The notes under the pieces are model-generated. The model was given only the letters and a program-made list of their open reading frames with translations, did not search any database and was not told the origin of the DNA. From NCBI GenBank assembly GCA_946699065.1, contig CAMPDV010000104.1, forward strand, positions 620,001 through 684,000: DNA of 64,000 nt, in the 5' to 3' direction. Positions 1-12,153 of the stretch are shown piece by piece; positions within the stretch are counted from its first letter, which is position 1; every line of letters begins with the position of its first letter. The translations under genes were made by a program, and so were the position numbers. The stretch is from Loxodes magnus. Taxonomy: Eukaryota > Ciliophora > Karyorelictea > Loxodida > Loxodidae.

Positions 1-2215
1 AAAACTCTAAATAATTATTTGCTTTTCTTATAATTATAATGATAAACTGTAATCTTAGTTTTATTTACTTTTCTTATCTTTTTCAAAGCTTAATTATAGA
101 ACATTATTTTATAAATCTTAATATTATTAATCAATTGTTAGATTAATAATAATAATAATAATATACTTAAAGTTAGTAGAGTTTTGCATTCTCTGGAATT
201 GCAACCAGTTCCTGCGGACAGTTTTTTTAACGTGGGTGTGATCCACGACCTTTTTATTAAGTGGAAGGTTATCACTGTAACCGTTCAAGTGATCTTGCAA
301 AAAGCTTTTATTTGTAGATCCCTGTTGGAGTTATTCATAGTTTATTGAGTTGTTTCCATGTTCTTTTCTGCTCTTATTCGTTTATTTTCTTTCATTATCA
401 ACAGTCTTTTAAAATATGTTGATTTGATTTGCAACATCAACAAAGTTTGTATTATTGTCTTTATTTCGTTCTTTTTTATGATAATTTATTTTCTATATTT
501 TCTAATCTTTTAATGAAACTTGTAGCAATCATTTCTTTTTCTGGATTCAATTCTGTTTTTAATTCTATTGGCATTTTTTCTATTTCCATTTTTGTGTCGT
601 ATTTAAAATTTTATTATGATTAAGTTCAGAGTTATTCTTCCGTTATTAATTTGCTACAAATAAGTTATCTTCTAAGTATTAGTAATTCGTTGTTCTAATC
701 TTCTATGTTACTCATTAGTTCCCGTATTTTTTCGCCTAAGTTGTAAGTTGTTTCTTCATAATTTGAGATTACTTTTTACATTTGGTCTAATTAAATTTTA
801 AGTTTTTGATTAGTTTCGTTTTTAGGTTAACTTATCTCTATTTATCCTACCATAACTTTACCTTCTGAAGAAGAGCTTGACTCCTCCTATTGTTATTATT
901 TTTTCTAAATTTCTTTTGCCACTTTTCTCTTTAGGTTTCTAAGTTAATTTTTTGAGAGTCGAAGAGATTAATCCATTTTTTCTTTTTTATCAATTGTTAG
1001 ATTTACTCTTATTGTAGTTGTTCTCTATTAGTTGCTTTTTTAACTATATTTCACTATTTACTTTTAAATAATAAATATGCTTAAGTTAAACTTAAATACT
1101 GTTTAAAGTATTAATTACGATTCCTATTAAGCATTTTAACTCAATTCAATTAATTATTTAAAATATATCTTTAATCGTGATTATCTTTTAAAGAAATTTC
1201 AAGAATCTAAGATGACACCTAGGCAGCAAACTATTTTTTGTATATAGGAATACTTATTTTCTTTTAAAGTTTTCTACAATCATAGTCCACGTTTAGAACT
1301 ATACTAAGTTATTTTAAAGGAGTACGAAGAATTGATAATTGGTTACTAGTTAAAGTTTCTTAAGACATTTTTTATTAATTCATATTTCTTTAACTCTCTA
1401 TAGTCTAAATCTATTCCTTTAATGTAGTCAAACATCTGTCTATGCTAATCATTTTAGATAGCAGCTTCTTTATTTTTAAATAAAGAAGAGTCGCTAAAAT
1501 TGAACTCTTGCAATTTTATTTCTTCCTCATTTTTTTAATTATCGTATTTATAGGAGAATTGCCACCATAGTCTTCTAGTAATGCATTATAGTTATCAAGA
1601 AGAATCAAAATCTTTTGGGGGAAGTGTATTAAGTATTTTGTTGAGAATTTCGTAAGCTTCATCTTTCATTCCAGTAATTTTTTTATTATCTGGCATGAAG
1701 CAGGAAGTAATAAGCATATCGTTAAATTTGATTGCGCAATATCTAAGCTAAGTCTCTCCTTAAATCTAATATTTTAATTGAGTATTATTTAAATTTTCTT
1801 TAACTAGAATACAAATACCTCATATCCATTAACATTTTTTAATAATAATTCTTAAATCCATGCTTTTAACAGACACAAATTAGTCCTTGGCATGCATTTT
1901 ATTGATATAAAAAATGTCAAAATCCTTAATAATTATGAACTCTTGAATGGGTAAAATTTTGGTTGCAATAGCTTCTATTTTGACATGACTTTAATTAATT
2001 TATTTGATTTACTGATTTAATTAAGAACCTTTTTTCAGTCCAGGTTCATAAATTACAATTTCCTTTTATTATCCACTAATTTTAACATGGAAGTATTTTT
2101 TCTGAGTTCTTTATGCAAATCGAAAAATTATATTAATATGTAGAGATATTTAATGCTGTATTTTTTAAAAAGTCTCTAAAAAATGCTAATTTAACTGGAA
2201 TACTGTAGATCTAGC
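1..2215 (-). mobile_element. LINE-like non-LTR retrotransposon, left copy (partial, broken)
   Basis: Read on the minus strand with TAA/TAG as Gln and TGA as Trp, about 2000 to 1200 resembles the AP-endonuclease domain that opens LINE ORF2. It has a GICILVKEN strand, then a segment ending in a hydrophobic strand followed by DNYNALLEDYGGN, where GDFN-type endonucleases carry their Asp/Asn pair. From about 1000 to 620 comes a coiled-coil region with the block SSSSEGKVMVGQIEI, matched in the right-edge copy. Near 440-400 lies CWCCKSNQHILKDC, a C-x2-C-x4-H-x4-C zinc knuckle. The same frame runs on through the more GC-rich 190-320 stretch. No reverse-transcriptase YxDD motif is visible; it may lie left of the window. 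Frame changes show the copy is degenerate. It stops at 2215, where MORN-derived sequence starts. The LINE class is inferred from motif order. Confidence 0.5.
145..163. repeat. TAA trinucleotide microsatellite
   Basis: About six perfect TAA units inside the left retroelement copy. Confidence 0.8.
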
Positions 2216-3332
2216 TTTTTTCTTTTTAGGAATTTAATTTGAGTTACCTAATTTGGAGTTTGAGGATGAGAATTATTGAAAATATAAAAAGATGTTTGTA
2301 TAATTTGATAGAGAGATCTATTAAAATGAAAGAGAATTGTTATTTGTAAATTTAAAGCTATTTTAGGTTTTTCATTAAAGTTAGTCTTTCTTCTATCCCT
2401 CTCTCGTAATCTTTTACTTTACTGATAAGCTAAATGCTTAGTAATTTTATTAATCTTTCAACTTTATATATTCCTTATCATTGAAATCGCTTTAAGTATT
2501 TAAATCTAAAATAGTAAATATTTACCATTAGATGAGTCTAAAGGTAAAACTTCAGTTAAAATGTTTTGATTGTTTTATTAAACTTCAATTTATGTTTGCT
2601 CTTTTTATAGTTATTAAATATTTGCTCATATTAGAAAGCTTTTAATTGATTTGACATGCTTATTTTTTAGTATCTCAGTTCCCATAATACCTAGAAATTC
2701 TCATTTTGTAATAGATAATATTAAGACTTTTTTAATTGAAAGCAATAGCTTTTCATAGGATAATGACATAAATGTAGATAATATTGAAAAGTATAAGAAT
2801 AAGTGTGTAGCTTGAAGATTTAGATTAATTCGTTCCTATATTTATTGTTAAATTTATTAGTTAATTTTAGTTAATTTTTATGTCTTTTAATTATGATCGG
2901 AATATCCTTTCAGATAGAATGTCTCTTTAATAAAGATAGATTTTTAAGAATATTTTTTTATAATAAAAAACTAATATTTATAGTTGAAGTAAAAGATAAT
3001 CATAAGGAATCCTTTATACGATCGCTTTCATTTACCTATCTTATGCGTGTTCCTTCACTCCATTCTCCTTCTTTCATTTCTCCATTTTCAGATGCATATA
3101 CACCTTTTCCATGCATCTTTTCATTACGTCACATTCCTTCGTATTTTCTTCCATCAGACCATTAAAAGATTCCAAATCCTTGTTTTTTATCGTCTACATA
3201 ATCACCAGTGTAACATCTGCCATCTGGTCAAGTAAAAACACCTCTACCATGCTTTTTATTATTTTTCCATTCACCCACATATTTTCTTCCATCCTCCCAA
3301 TGATAAATACCATTTCCGTGTATGTTATTATA
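2216..3332. repeat. Inverted segmental duplication, copy A
   Basis: These 1117 bases match the reverse complement of 36468-37584 at roughly 95 percent by eye. The shared segment holds the last MORN repeats, the terminal TGA and about 780 bases of 3' flank. Homology ends sharply at both sides: at 2215 against endonuclease sequence, and at about 3332 against the GC-richer 3340-3655 stretch. The two copies lie in opposite orientations about 33 kb apart. Confidence 0.9.
3000..3332 (-). pseudogene. MORN-repeat gene, 3' fragment (copy A)
   Basis: Only about the last 110 codons of the MORN protein at 35937-36803 are present: the units YVGEW, YTGDY and YEGMW, then the tail ending [12 protein letters not shown] or close to it. 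The stop TGA is at 3000-3002. The frame is still open and conservatively changed (for example GDG to EDG), so the copy is young, but it has no start and lacks the first five or six repeats. Several Trp positions of the repeat are TGA. A role as an exon of a chimeric gene with the fragment at 3340-3655 is conceivable, but the two are not in one frame. Confidence 0.85.
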
Positions 3333-3339
3333 TATATTT

Positions 3340-3655
3340 TTAAAAACCGCCATAGTTGTTCGAAGGTGAACAACAAGGGACATCTTCATCAGAGGTTGGG
3401 GAAGTTAAGTACTCATAATCGACTTTATGTCTTCCTCTGCTTTGGCTTGGCCTCGAGACATAAGATTCTTAGACCTTCGGCACTGGCTTAATTTGGATTT
3501 AATTCTGGAACGAAAACGAAATAATACTGCGAGCTTCATCAGAGGTGGGGAATTTAAGTACCCATAATTGACACATGTTGTCCTCTGCTTTGGTGATGCA
3601 ATGAGACACAATCCTGCCATGTCCTTGGACCTCCAGCAAGTATTAAAGATTACGA
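3340..3655 (-). mobile_element. Detached 5' fragment of the LINE-like element
   Basis: GC is clearly higher than the surroundings. The minus-strand frame gives LWVLKFPTSDEARSIISF at about 3580-3530. The extreme right edge of the window (64000 to about 63890), upstream of the right retroelement copy, gives LWELDFSISDQAILFF in the same place. This makes the stretch the part of the element upstream of the endonuclease, separated from it here by the MORN segment. G is enriched at codon position 1. The assignment rests on one short protein match and is moderate. Confidence 0.45.
3384..3593. repeat. Direct repeat of about 60 bp (two copies)
   Basis: Positions 3384-3445 and 3534-3593 are about 78 percent alike, both running from CTTCATCAGAGG to CCTCTGCTTTGG. 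A third, weaker relative starts at about 63962 at the right edge of the window. Confidence 0.75.
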
Positions 3656-3668
3656 GTATTCTAAAATT

Positions 3669-3762
3669 ATATCAGTATTGAACATTTTTATCAGTACTGA
3701 ATAATTATACCAGTATTGAACAAGGTTTATCAGTAACAAACACTCTTGTCAGTATGAAACAT
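3669..3762. repeat. Degenerate tandem repeat, about 20 bp unit
   Basis: Five imperfect units built around TCAGTATTGAACA. They sit just upstream, in the minus-strand sense, of the retroelement fragment at 3340-3655. Confidence 0.75.
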
Positions 3763-3799
3763 TTTTTTTAAAGAGCTGCGCATCAACGAGAGTGCTACG

Positions 3800-6710
3800 C
3801 TCTCTATAATCAAATTTATTTATTTATTATTTATTTATTAGAAATCTTTTTCATTTTAATTGTAGCTAAACATTTTAAAATATTTAACTAAAGTACACCT
3901 TAGTTTTGAATAAAATAATCTGCATAATTTAAAAACTATAATGAAGTTTATGCAAAATAAAATTTATCAAAGTTTTAAGCTTTCAAATAAATTAAAGTCA
4001 TATTTAAATAAAGATTTATATTTTTAGTTTTTCAATTAAATATAAGTTTAACTAGAAGTTTGAATTAAGATAGAATGACATTTAAATCTTACTTAAAAAG
4101 AAGATATTCTTAGTCTTTTTATAGTAGTTTTAAAAGAGTTAGTAATAAAAAATGTAAGATTATGAGTTTATCTTCCTGCTTATTTATTTAGATTCAAAAG
4201 ATAATATAAAAATATTTTGATATACACTTTATACAATTATTTCTTTTATGGTCTATTAGGCTTTCCAAATACATTTTAGTAATAAAGGAAAATATTTTAA
4301 ACTATTATATTTATTTATAACCTTTTTTTAATTTGTTTATTATATTAAATCTATTTATAAAACTTGATAATTTCCTTTTGCTAATATTATCTTCAATATA
4401 CATTTATAAATTAAAAAAGCATATTAATAGGATTACTTCTAGAAAAGAAAAATATTATAATTTGTTTATTTAGCCAATGCTAAATTTACTAAATTCATAC
4501 TATGCTTTATATGCTTTACAATTTCCCTTTGAAATTTCTTCCTATATTATAGATATAATTTTTAAATATTCTCTTAGGTAAAAATATTAATTTAGACTAA
4601 TTATTATCTTAATTTAAGCTTATATGGATTTTTAATATGATCTCAATATCTTATATTAAAGCTTAGACAAATCAAAATTTATAAATTTTCTTATAATATG
4701 CATTTTAAAATGTAAATCACAATTTTTTTCTTTTTAAGCTTTAATTATATACATAATTTGTTTTCTTAATGAAAAGAAGGATCTTTATCTTTTAAAAGTA
4801 TTTATTATGTATATTTATTAGATGATTATAATGTATTTAATTACTAAGTTATAATAGGTTAGTTTTATTTCCTTTAAAATATCTTTAGTTAGCAATAATT
4901 AGAAAATAACTATTTTTTAAAGCGAAACATTTTAAGTTCTATTTTCCTTTTTAGTTATTTGAAGTTTTATGACCATTTTAAATTGCTTATCCAGAAGAAC
5001 AGAGATTTACTACTATTTAATGATTCTAACTTTTATAGCTCAGGATACTTATATAAAGGAAATCTTCAAATTGAAGTTGTTAAATTATCTATGATATTCT
5101 TGCTAAATATCAACATCGCAGACTATTTGAATTGCTTGATTTAATTGTTTTGATATTAAGATATAAAAGCCTAGCCAAAGCATAAGTTCACAACATTATA
5201 ATTAGTTTCTAAAATTTGTTCTCATAGCAATTAACAGTATTAAGACACTATATTTAAGCTTAGCATTTTTTTATTCTTTTTAGTTGCTTTCATTTCTTCA
5301 TTACGTCGAGATTTTGTTATGAGTTAATAATTGGACTCCTTTTTTGCAATATTTGGCTTTTTAGTTTTAAGAAGGTGCAATTAGTTATAACTATGCACAG
5401 TAGCTTATTAGTAAGAGCTAAATAAATCTATAATATTACTAATTTAAAGTAAAGAAAGCAAGCAAATGAATAGATTTATCACTCATTTACTCTAATCTAG
5501 TATGCTATTTTTAAACCAAAATTTAATTAAAAGTACTTATACTTTAGTACTATTAAGAATGATTAGTACCTAATACTAAGGTTATTATTCATAACTATAA
5601 AGATACATATAATCATAACTTAGCTAATATAAGTTTAATTTATGCTTATAATAGCATCTTTTAGATAAATATTGTATTATCTAGAATTTTAAGAAAGATA
5701 GTAGAAATAGAAATTTTGTTAGTAGTCATTATTAAACTGATATAGAAATTTGATTAATAAAAGATCAATATAAGATGCTAATAATAAAATATAGTAACTG
5801 GTAATTAAAAATAATACAATGAAACTACAAGATTATGTAATATCTGTCTTACTAACATATTAATATAGAATTTTAGTTTGGTTTATAAGTAAAGAGCCAA
5901 TAACTTATCAAGTCAATAATTAAGAACTTTATAACAAAAATTATAATTTAGAATTTTTAAAGTTTAGAGTAGAAATTTACAAAGCTGTTTGAATTGATTT
6001 ATACTTATTAACTATATATTATAATTATTTAAGATAAATGACTTTTTATTTACTATACAGCTATATAATATTCTTAGATAGCTTTATTATTTGTTCTTCT
6101 TCTATTAATTTACTTTAATCTATAAAACCCTATAACTTCCTTTAGCTCAATTTTAGTTTTATAAACTTAATTTTTATTCTTTTCATACTTAGAATATAAA
6201 TAAACCTCAAAGCTATTCTATAGTACCAAACTTCTAAAATATAATATATATTAAATATTAAAAGTCAGTTGTTGTTTTTCACTCAAGTTTAGCATAAATA
6301 AGCAATAGTCAATTTATTTCAAAGTTTTAATATATTGCCTAAAGAAAAAATAGCATACCAAATAATAGATTGTTAGTTAGATATAGCGTTTTATTATTAA
6401 AGTATTGGTAATAAAGATATAAACAGCTACTTGATAATTATAATTTAGCTAAGATTTAAGGCTTAAAAGTTATGCCACTATTATTCCTTTTGGATGAGAT
6501 AGATTTATACCTATTTAGTTTTTAAGATCTAGTTATTTCACCTAATTTGTGATTGGTCTTAGAAGGAATAATAAATTTAAAATTATAAGAAGAAAAATAA
6601 TAAGACAACTTTACTTGAACTTTAGACTATGTAAAGTTTTAGTAGCTGAATAACTAAGTTGATGAAGCTATAAGTAAAATTAAGAAATCAATTTGAAAGA
6701 GATTGTTTTT
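3800..6710. other. Long stretch without a supported gene
   Basis: Very AT-rich. Frames are open, as everywhere under this code, but I found no family motif and no codon-position bias. Nothing here is called as a gene. Confidence 0.4.
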
Positions 6711-7997
6711 TCAACTCATAGTACAAGTTAAAAAGGGCAAAGGAATCCAAAAGTTGTTGAATAACATTGAAGCCATTACGAAGTAGAATAAATTAGGATC
6801 TTACTTAAATACTTTCATTTCTACCCAGTTTTCTTTAAAAATGTTGATGGGATAAGGATATACTTATTCAAATATTTTTCCTACCTTTTTAAAATTTAGC
6901 TTTTGCTAAGGATCTTTTCCTGATACTTCAAAAGCATGTCTTTTCTATCATACTGGAAGACAACAAAAAGCTTTGAAGTTAAGAATAATATCAACTATGG
7001 GAACTTTAATAGTCATTAAATCTACAAAACTATTCATACAATTCATAAACTGGAAAGAACTATCAGCTTTGCATTTGCTTTAATAATAGTTACAGCAATC
7101 ACAGCTCCTTAAATCAAAATCTTTTCCTCCTACAAAATATTTTACTTAATTGTTGCCTTCTTCGTAAAACTCTATTCTATCGCCTCTCCATGGAGGAAAT
7201 ATACATCACCTTTTCTAAATTCTTCCTATTTTGCGCTTATTTACGAGTATGTCTATGGAAAAGCAGCATCCTCACTCTCTAACTATTAAGCTAAATAATT
7301 CTTTGTCTTAACTAATGTTATAAACCTTATAAAAAACATTATGCATCATGCAAAATAGAGCGCAAAATTTCACCTTGTAAAGCTTTCTACCCAAAGATGC
7401 TTTTTCCTTATTTTTAACTATCTCATAGCCTGAAATTCCTCTACAACATCCAGATTAAAACCTCAATTCAGTCATAAATTATTCTTACTCACTTCGAAAC
7501 AAATGATCTCTATCAGTTAGAATGGTAGTTTATGAATTATAAGGATCATATTACATTTTTTACAATGGTATTTCTTTGAAATCTATTACTTCTATATTTG
7601 AATCATCCAATTTATTTTTACTTAGTTTATCTTTATTAATATCATGAGGAGACTAGCTTATAGCAGTAACATTTGAAAGTTGTAACTAAATTTAATTTTC
7701 ATCTTAGTTCTTAGTTTAAATACTAGGATTAAAATCTTCCTCGTTATAAGTATATCTCTAATTTTCTACTGATGGCTACATAGCAGGCTACATTAGTTCT
7801 TGCTCTATTTATTATTAACTTGATATTACTTGAACATTTTACTAAGGCTAGTCTGAATCGAATTCTAATACTACTTATGGGATGTTAGGATTAAAGGCAG
7901 AGGACGATCCACCTTTTAACCCTTTTGATCTTAAGCTTGGGATATTTCCCCTGACTATAATTTGATTCAATAGTTAAGATTAGCAAGTACACTCCAT
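6711..7997 (-). CDS. Phospholipid scramblase-like protein
   Basis: 428 codons in one frame from ATG at 7997 to TGA at 6711-6713. Scramblases move phospholipids between membrane leaflets in a calcium-dependent way. The first 150 or so residues are low-complexity and rich in Q, N, S and P, as in animal PLSCR proteins. A conserved core follows: FRSEQEQFMTELRF, a Cys cluster, then IDILVNKRKIGRIQKRW, which matches the IGYVxQxW strand of the family. Next come a second Cys cluster (SCDCCNYYQSKC) and VEMKVFKQDPNLFYFVMASMLF, which matches the C-terminal strand and membrane helix of PLSCRs. At least three Trp codons are TGA. The stop is placed just after the final hydrophobic helix, as expected for the family. 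The family call is from motif order. Confidence 0.72.
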
Positions 7998-9161
7998 ATC
8001 TATTATTAGATAAAAAAGTAGAGAGTACTTGGGATTTAATTAGCAACAATAAAGAAATTACTTAATTTAGTATACTTCACTATACTGTACTTATGACTTT
8101 AATCCTAATCCTTATTAATCATAACTACTCTTATTTATCTTTTACTTTTATTATACTCTTTTTAATGCTTCAGTTCCTAATTGTGGGACAGTTAGAAGAA
8201 AGGAGTAAATTTAAGTAACTTTTATCGTTATAAATGAGAAACTTTAGATTAAATAGTGAGATTAACTTTTAATAAAGGCACATTATTAGTGCTTAAGTTC
8301 ATAACTAGATACAATGCTTGAATCCTTATAATTAGTAATTACTAAAGCAGCAATAAAGCTATAGTAAGCTATAAATCTCTCACAAGTCAATAATAATAAA
8401 AATAAGATTAAGGAAGTAAAATAAAGATATTGTAAAGACTTTAGTTTCAATCACTATTAAGATAAAAGTGCTATAACTAGACTAAATTATATGAAATTAA
8501 CAGACAAACAATAAACTTTTATGTAATCATAAATTAAACTAAAATAGACTCTCAGGCTAATTATAATAATAAGATAATATGAATTGTTGTATTAAACATC
8601 TAGATATCTATCTACTAGATAGTAATTAATAATATAATATATAGTTACTATCTAATAATATTCATATAAGATATAGCTATTATATCTTAAACAAGATATA
8701 TAGGTTTAATTAAAATAATTGAATACTAATTATAATAAAAATAGTCTACGAGTATACCTTTAAATTTAATGCTTTTTAATAAATCTATAAGGAGACTACA
8801 AATATCACTACTGATATTAAAATTATTAAAGGCTCTTTGTAAGTATATTTTTCACTAAAATGAAGCTATCATAGTAATTATAGCTATGCCTTATTTAATA
8901 AAATAGATAAGATAGATTATGCTATTATATTTAAGTATTAACTAGCTTTACTTTAATTGCATTTTTATAATTTATTTAGGTTAGTTATTAAAAATCTAGC
9001 AACTTAGCAATCAATCTAGAATAATAATATGAAATTTGTTTTCATTTGATAGAAGATTTATTTTTTAATCCTTAAGTTTATTCTACAATTTGATAATGTA
9101 AGTCTGAAGGGAAATTATTGAAATAGATTTATACAAAATTAAAATTTATTTAAGTGTTTTA
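7998..9161. other. Intergenic region
   Basis: No gene recognised. It contains the inverted repeat at 8616-8654. Confidence 0.4.
8616..8654. repeat. Perfect 10-bp inverted repeat (hairpin)
   Basis: TAGATAGTAA at 8616-8625 and TTACTATCTA at 8645-8654, with a 19-base AT-only spacer apart from one G. Further palindromic ATATAGCTAT-type sequence follows to about 8690. Role unknown. Confidence 0.6.
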
Positions 9162-9995
9162 TCAAGTGTCCACTACATAAAAATTATTCTAAATGCTCTT
9201 CATCAAATCTTCAGGGCTTTGCTTGTTAAAGTTAGTCAAAGGAATTTACTGAGTTGCTTTCACTGCCAAATTTATAACATCGTTATCAATAAGCATTTCT
9301 GTTTGATTCAGCATCAAAATTATATTTCTTACTCTGCACATGTATTCTCTCAGTCTTTCATCTATCTACTTATCTGCTACATAGATTCATATTTTTCCGT
9401 TGCATGATATTATAAGCGAAACTCCACATTCTAGAGTAATATAATGCTGCTTCATTCTTTATATTTTCCAATGAGGAATTTTGATGAGCATTCCATTTTT
9501 AAGTTTTCCATACTTTTCACTTCTCGTATGAAGCACTAAAGTTCCATCCTGCTACTTAGTTTAAACTTCTCCTGATAACAAATCGTTTGTTGTAAAATAT
9601 GATCTCATGTTTAGCTAATCAAATTCAGATCTTTTTCTATGTTCTGGAAGTTGAATAGCAGTCAAATGTAAGACAGCTTACTTTTCACTATCAAGGTCTA
9701 TCTTCCATCTTTTATTTCCAACTTATAACACTCTTCCTATAACAACATCTCCAACATTTCCTGAATATTTACTCCTTTTTGACTCAATAAATGTAAAATT
9801 ATTGATAACCTTTATCTATCCCAAAACTGAAGACACAAGCTCATCTTATTCATTTTTATAAGTTCCATATCCTCCAGAGGTGTTCTAAGATAGTTATTTA
9901 ATAATTTATCCAGGATAATTCATTTATTTATATCTATTAATTTAAACTAACTTTTCCTCCCTTTGTTATTATAAATAGAAGCTTCTTAATTACAT
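9162..9995 (-). CDS. RRP4: Exosome complex S1/KH subunit RRP4
   Basis: 277 codons from ATG at 9995 to TGA at 9162-9164. RRP4 is a cap subunit of the RNA exosome, the 3'-5' RNA-processing machine of nucleus and cytoplasm. In order: the N-terminal YPGQIIKQ...GGYGTY turn, the S1 domain with GDVVIGRVLQVGNKRWKID (yeast has GDHVVGRIAEVGNKRWKVD), then LPEHRKRSEFDQLNMRSYF. After that come GTLVLHTRSEKYGKLKNGMLI, nearly identical to yeast and human, and the KH part with GKIWIY, where Trp is TGA. Length matches the family (human 293). The upstream ATG at 9995 is preferred to the one at 9923 because the region between reads as a plausible N-terminus in the same frame. Confidence 0.93.
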
Positions 9996-10518
9996 CTAGC
10001 TCATTAGTATTGTTATACCGCTTTTAGTCTCATAATCTAACTCTATTATCTTCTAACCTTTTCCTTATCTTTTTTAGTTTTAATATGTCTTTAGATAAAT
10101 ATACGACTAACTCAATGCAAAAGAGATTAGATTAAAAGCTTCTTATAGAAAAGACTCATTAAAGGATAAAAGTAAAATAATAATAAACCAGAGCTTTAAC
10201 TAAAGATACTACCAATTAAACGAAATATAGAAGACTAGTCATTTTAAATAAGCTAATTCAACTCTTTAAGGCTATTTAATTGTTTATTTTAGAAATTTGC
10301 CTTTTTTAATAAAATACGATAGCAATGATTCGTTTTGAATAAAGGCTAAAATATTTAAATGAAAGAGAAATGAAAATTGTTATCTATTTTTAGAAGGTAA
10401 AATAAAGATGATTTGATAGTAAATATTAGTTAAGAGGATACTATAGAGTATAGAGCATATGAATATAAGTGATAAATATGAATAAGAGAAGCTTAGTAAA
10501 TATATGACAGTTATAAAG

Positions 10519-12153
10519 TTAAAGTTTTTTTTGTGAAATCAACTCAAAATTTTATTCTAATTTTACTTCCAAAGCTGCTAGATTTAGTAAATGTGTGAGC
10601 TCCTAAGCACTCTCTATACTTTCTTCTTTAGTTGTCTAATCTAATTCAGCAAAAACACTAGAAATTTCATCGAAAGGATCTAAAAAGCTTCCATTAAGTT
10701 AAGGTCGATTTTACAATTCTTCCATTAGTTTGCTCTTAGTTTTTTAAATAAGATGAGGCTTTTATTAGTTAGAAATGATATGCTGCTTTGTAGAGAAAGC
10801 TCCTTTGGATAAGTCTTTTCAATTATGTTATTAATGCATAATTTTCTTAGACTGCATTATTCTTTATTATAGAACTTAGATGCTTTCTTAGGATTTTTAT
10901 TTAGGTTTATTCTAATTTTATTTGTAGGCTTAATTTTTGGGGGAAATCATTTTATCCTTTACATATAATTAAGGATTTGAGTCTTTCTTTTCTATTCTAA
11001 AATATAATTAAGCAGTTGGAGAATTGATTTTATTAAATCTTTTTAATTAAGGAGACATCTGCTATGATTCAAGCGAACTAGTTTTCCTTTAATATGGTTT
11101 ACTTTTAGGTGACATTTGTAGAATATCTAGTTTACAGTTATTTAATGAAGTGTATACTGACGTTGTTGGTGATTTTTCTCTTGATATTGGAGTTGATGCC
11201 GCACTTTTAGCATTTTTCAAAGGTGATTGAGTTCCATCTTTTAAAGAGGATTTAAAGGTCTTATTATCTACTAATCATAATTCAGCTACTTTTATTTATT
11301 TATTCTACTTTGGGCTTAATTACTTCTACCTACCAGTTGACTGTATCTATAACTAGTTTCTAGGTGAAATATTTGGAGAATAAGAAAATTAGTTTTTTTT
11401 GTGTTCTGCCCCTTATTTTTGTGGATTTTAATATTTTTTGTTATTTTTACTTAGAATTTCTTTATTACTCTGGAACTAAATACTAAGAGAAGTCTATTTT
11501 AGTTTTGAAAATTTATATTGCATATTTATGATTTAATTAGTCTTGATATTGCTATTATTCTTAGGATTTTATTTCATCTAACTTTAAGTCTACTATTATT
11601 GCTTTAAAGCTTTCTATTTTTCGATGGTTTGATTTTACTTTTTTTAATCTTCTTCTTTTAATTATGGGTTTTTGTCAGTCTCTGCTATATGCATTGCTTT
11701 ATCCTTTTTATCATTGTATTGATTACAAAAACTAAATTCTAAGTCGTCTTCTATTATCTATAACTAATCATTTTCTAGAACAGACACTTTCATACTTTTT
11801 TCTACAAAATTCTGCTATTCTTAAAGTAGAATTTACACAGTTTAGGAGAAACTAGGTATCTAATCTCCATTTTGCTTTTACAATTCTTAAATTTTAGAAT
11901 TACCTCCAAGCTATATATTAACCTTCTTAGGATTAGCTGCTGTTCTTTAACTACTCAATATCATTCCAGCTTATTTTTTTATTGGTTGTGGCTTTTAGCT
12001 TGCTTAGCGTGAAGAAGCTTAGGAACTACGAGGATTAAATAATTTAGCTAAGTTGTTTTTAGATTCAGAGCTTTACCGCGAAGTTGGAGTGCTTTTAGGA
12101 TACCTATTTTTTAATTATCTTTTATTTTATTCAATAAAGTTTTGTTTCTACAT
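10519..12153 (-). CDS. Low-complexity Q/S/K-rich protein, function unknown
   Basis: A single frame runs from ATG at 12153 for 544 codons. The N-terminal third is serine/arginine/proline-rich (SSRQASQKPQPIKKQAG type), the middle is poly-Q/N, and SP and TP pairs (KSPTTS, QMSPKSK, NSPTAQ) suggest a phosphorylated scaffold. The C-terminus is acidic and helical (DPFDEISSVFAELDQTT, LTHLLNLAALEVKLEQNFELI). No domain is recognised. The end is the odd part: no in-frame TGA follows the last protein-like residues. I have ended it at the TAA at 10519-10521, after ELISQKKL, as the most natural point. That would need TAA to act as a stop, or an unseen intron that moves the frame onto a TGA. Confidence 0.6.

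Noticed and set aside
190-330. GC-richer block as a structured small RNA
   Set aside because: The zinc-knuckle frame of the element continues through it with sensible codons, so coding is simpler.
3350-3365. tRNA or 5S-like internal promoter box (TGTTCGAAGGT)
   Set aside because: No cloverleaf or 5S fold can be built around it, and the stretch reads as retroelement coding on the minus strand.
3669-3762. CRISPR-like array
   Set aside because: Units are short, degenerate and directly abutting with no spacers, in a eukaryotic genome.
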